Part shown: in pieces, positions 13,570 to 14,468 of the stretch
How the letters are laid out: the number at the start of each line of letters is the position of its first letter
Numbering within the stretch: the stretch's first letter is position 1
Translations under genes and position numbers: made by a program
DNA from: Halobacteriales archaeon SW_10_68_16
Lineage (GTDB): Archaea; Halobacteriota; Halobacteria; Halobacteriales; Haloarculaceae
Direction: 5' to 3'
DNA: 14,468 nucleotides
Assembly: GCA_003023485.1 (NCBI GenBank)
Contig: PXSG01000079.1
Location: forward strand, 6,421 to 20,888
Notes under the pieces: model-generated
The model's input: the letters and a program-made list of their open reading frames with translations, nothing else
The model's database searches: none
Told to the model about the DNA's origin: nothing

Positions 13570-14379
13570 ATGGAGCCCTCTCTCCTGCTGACCAACGACG
13601 ACGGCGCCGACGCCCCCGGCCTCGTCCGCCTCTACGAGGAACTGAGGGCCGTCGGCGACGTGACCGTCGTCGCCCCCGACGAGAACCAGAGCCTCACGGG
13701 GACGCCCGCCGACTGCGTCGCCTACGGCCTCCGGGGATTCGAGGCGGACTTCGACCTCGTGATTTCGGGCTGTAACCACGGCCCGAACGTCGGCAACTAC
13801 GTCACCGGCCGCTCGGGGACGGTCGGGGCCGGCGTCGAGGCCGCCTTCCTCGGGACCCCCGCCCTCGCCGTCTCCGCCTACCACCACGAGGACTTCTTCC
13901 CCGACCCCGCCGACGCCTACGACTTCGCCCGGCCGGCGCAGGTCGCGGTCGAACTCTACTTGCGTGCCAGGGAGGCTGACCTTCTTGAATCGGGAACGCT
14001 GCTGAACGTCAACGTTCCCCTGGACGTCGCGGACCCGCCGATGCGGGTGACCCGGCCGCTCCCGGACTACGACCTCCACATCGAACACGACGCCGACCCC
14101 GAGGCGGTCGACCCTCTCGACGTTGTGGGGACCGCCGAGACGCTCGATCCGGGCGACGGCGAGGTGATCCAGCTCAAAGATAGCGTCTGGCCTGGCGTGG
14201 TCGGCTTCGAGAATCCCTTCCCGCCGGACCCGGACCTCCGGGAGCGCTACCCCGAGGGGACCGACCGCCGCGCGCTCGTCGAGGGGGAGATCAGCGTCTC
14301 GCCGCTCTCGGTCGACCACGGCGAGGCCGACGACGTCGCCCTCCAGGCGGTCGTCGACGCGTACAACGGGACGGAGTGA
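13570..14379 (+). CDS. surE: SurE-type 5'/3'-nucleotidase, with a probable internal deletion
   Basis: 269 residues from ATG 13570; the frame is open far upstream, but that part is antisense to the transporter genes. SurE hydrolyses nucleoside monophosphates with a divalent metal. Visible motifs are LLLTNDDGADAPG (Asp10, Asp11 metal ligands), VVAPDENQS (Ser41), GTPADCV (44-50) and ISGCNHGPNVG (Asn69), then RSGTVGAGVEAAFLGTPALA, and a C-terminal ISVSPLSVDHGE. In Thermotoga SurE the matching Ser39 and Asn95 are 56 residues apart; here the gap is 28. The usual loop after Ser (SGxGR, beta-hairpin) up to GTPADCV is missing, about 25 residues, in frame. All ligand residues remain, but dimer or tetramer contacts could be affected. 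TGA at 14377-14379. The last 89 bp (14380-14468) show no gene. Confidence 0.88.
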   Translation: MEPSLLLTNDDGADAPGLVRLYEELRAVGDVTVVAPDENQSLTGTPADCVAYGLRGFEADFDLVISGCNHGPNVGNYVTGRSGTVGAGVEAAFLGTPALAVSAYHHEDFFPDPADAYDFARPAQVAVELYLRAREADLLESGTLLNVNVPLDVADPPMRVTRPLPDYDLHIEHDADPEAVDPLDVVGTAETLDPGDGEVIQLKDSVWPGVVGFENPFPPDPDLRERYPEGTDRRALVEGEISVSPLSVDHGEADDVALQAVVDAYNGTE

Positions 14380-14468
14380 GTGTTGGCTGCTGGCAGTCGC
14401 CGAGACAGCGCTGCGAAAGGACTCGGTTCATCGGACCACGAGAAAAACAGATTCTTACCCCCGGCGTG

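Noticed and set aside
1..14468. CRISPR arrays, tRNA or rRNA genes, complete insertion sequences
   Set aside because: No spaced direct repeats, cloverleaf sequences or transposase-like proteins were seen on either strand.

Overview
The window is chromosomal DNA from a halophilic archaeon (class Halobacteria). The evidence is high GC with strong third-position GC, proteins rich in Asp and Glu, AT-rich boxes about 26-30 bp upstream of start codons as expected for leaderless transcripts, and archaeal core genes (mre11/rad50, proteasome-activating nucleotidase, pelota) next to haloarchaea-type small proteins. Genus and species cannot be fixed from the sequence alone.

Layout. 1-1218 (+): the end of a SAM-dependent methyltransferase, a small two-helix membrane protein and a winged-helix-like protein. 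1338-5519 (-): a winged-helix regulator, mre11 and rad50, the last two overlapping by four bases (GTGA). 5700-6911 (+): PAN ATPase, divergent from the regulator, with an AT-rich box at both ends of the shared promoter region. 6912-7540 (-): a vapB-vapC toxin-antitoxin pair whose toxin stop codon abuts the PAN stop codon, with a palindrome just upstream of vapB. 7588-8543 (-): three small haloarchaeal proteins, two of them membrane proteins; the 45-residue one at 7588-7725 is easily missed. 8626-9693 (+): pelota.

From about 9.8 kb the region looks damaged. A Tat-lipoprotein solute-binding protein of an ABC peptide-type transporter stops being recognisable near 10570, and the DNA continues out of frame into the 3' end of an unrelated gene (to 10839). 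This looks like a deletion scar. A cyclophilin follows on the minus strand. Upstream of it is a helical protein whose reading frame runs 151 bp into the cyclophilin gene; one extra base in a C run would explain this. Next come a small membrane protein and two MgtE-type transporter domain genes. The second MgtE gene (12380-12894) is frameshifted and, against its neighbour, lacks about 49 nt. Last is a SurE-type phosphatase (13570-14379) that seems to lack about 25 residues in frame between two conserved motifs.

Functionally, 1.3-9.7 kb is housekeeping: DNA double-strand break processing, protein unfolding for the proteasome, and rescue of stalled ribosomes, plus one toxin-antitoxin module. I found no CRISPR array, rRNA, tRNA, complete insertion sequence or clear new multi-gene system. 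The most notable points are the cluster of deletion or indel scars between 10.5 and 13.7 kb, the likely vapB operator, and a group of GCTGTWA half-sites at 12036-12103.
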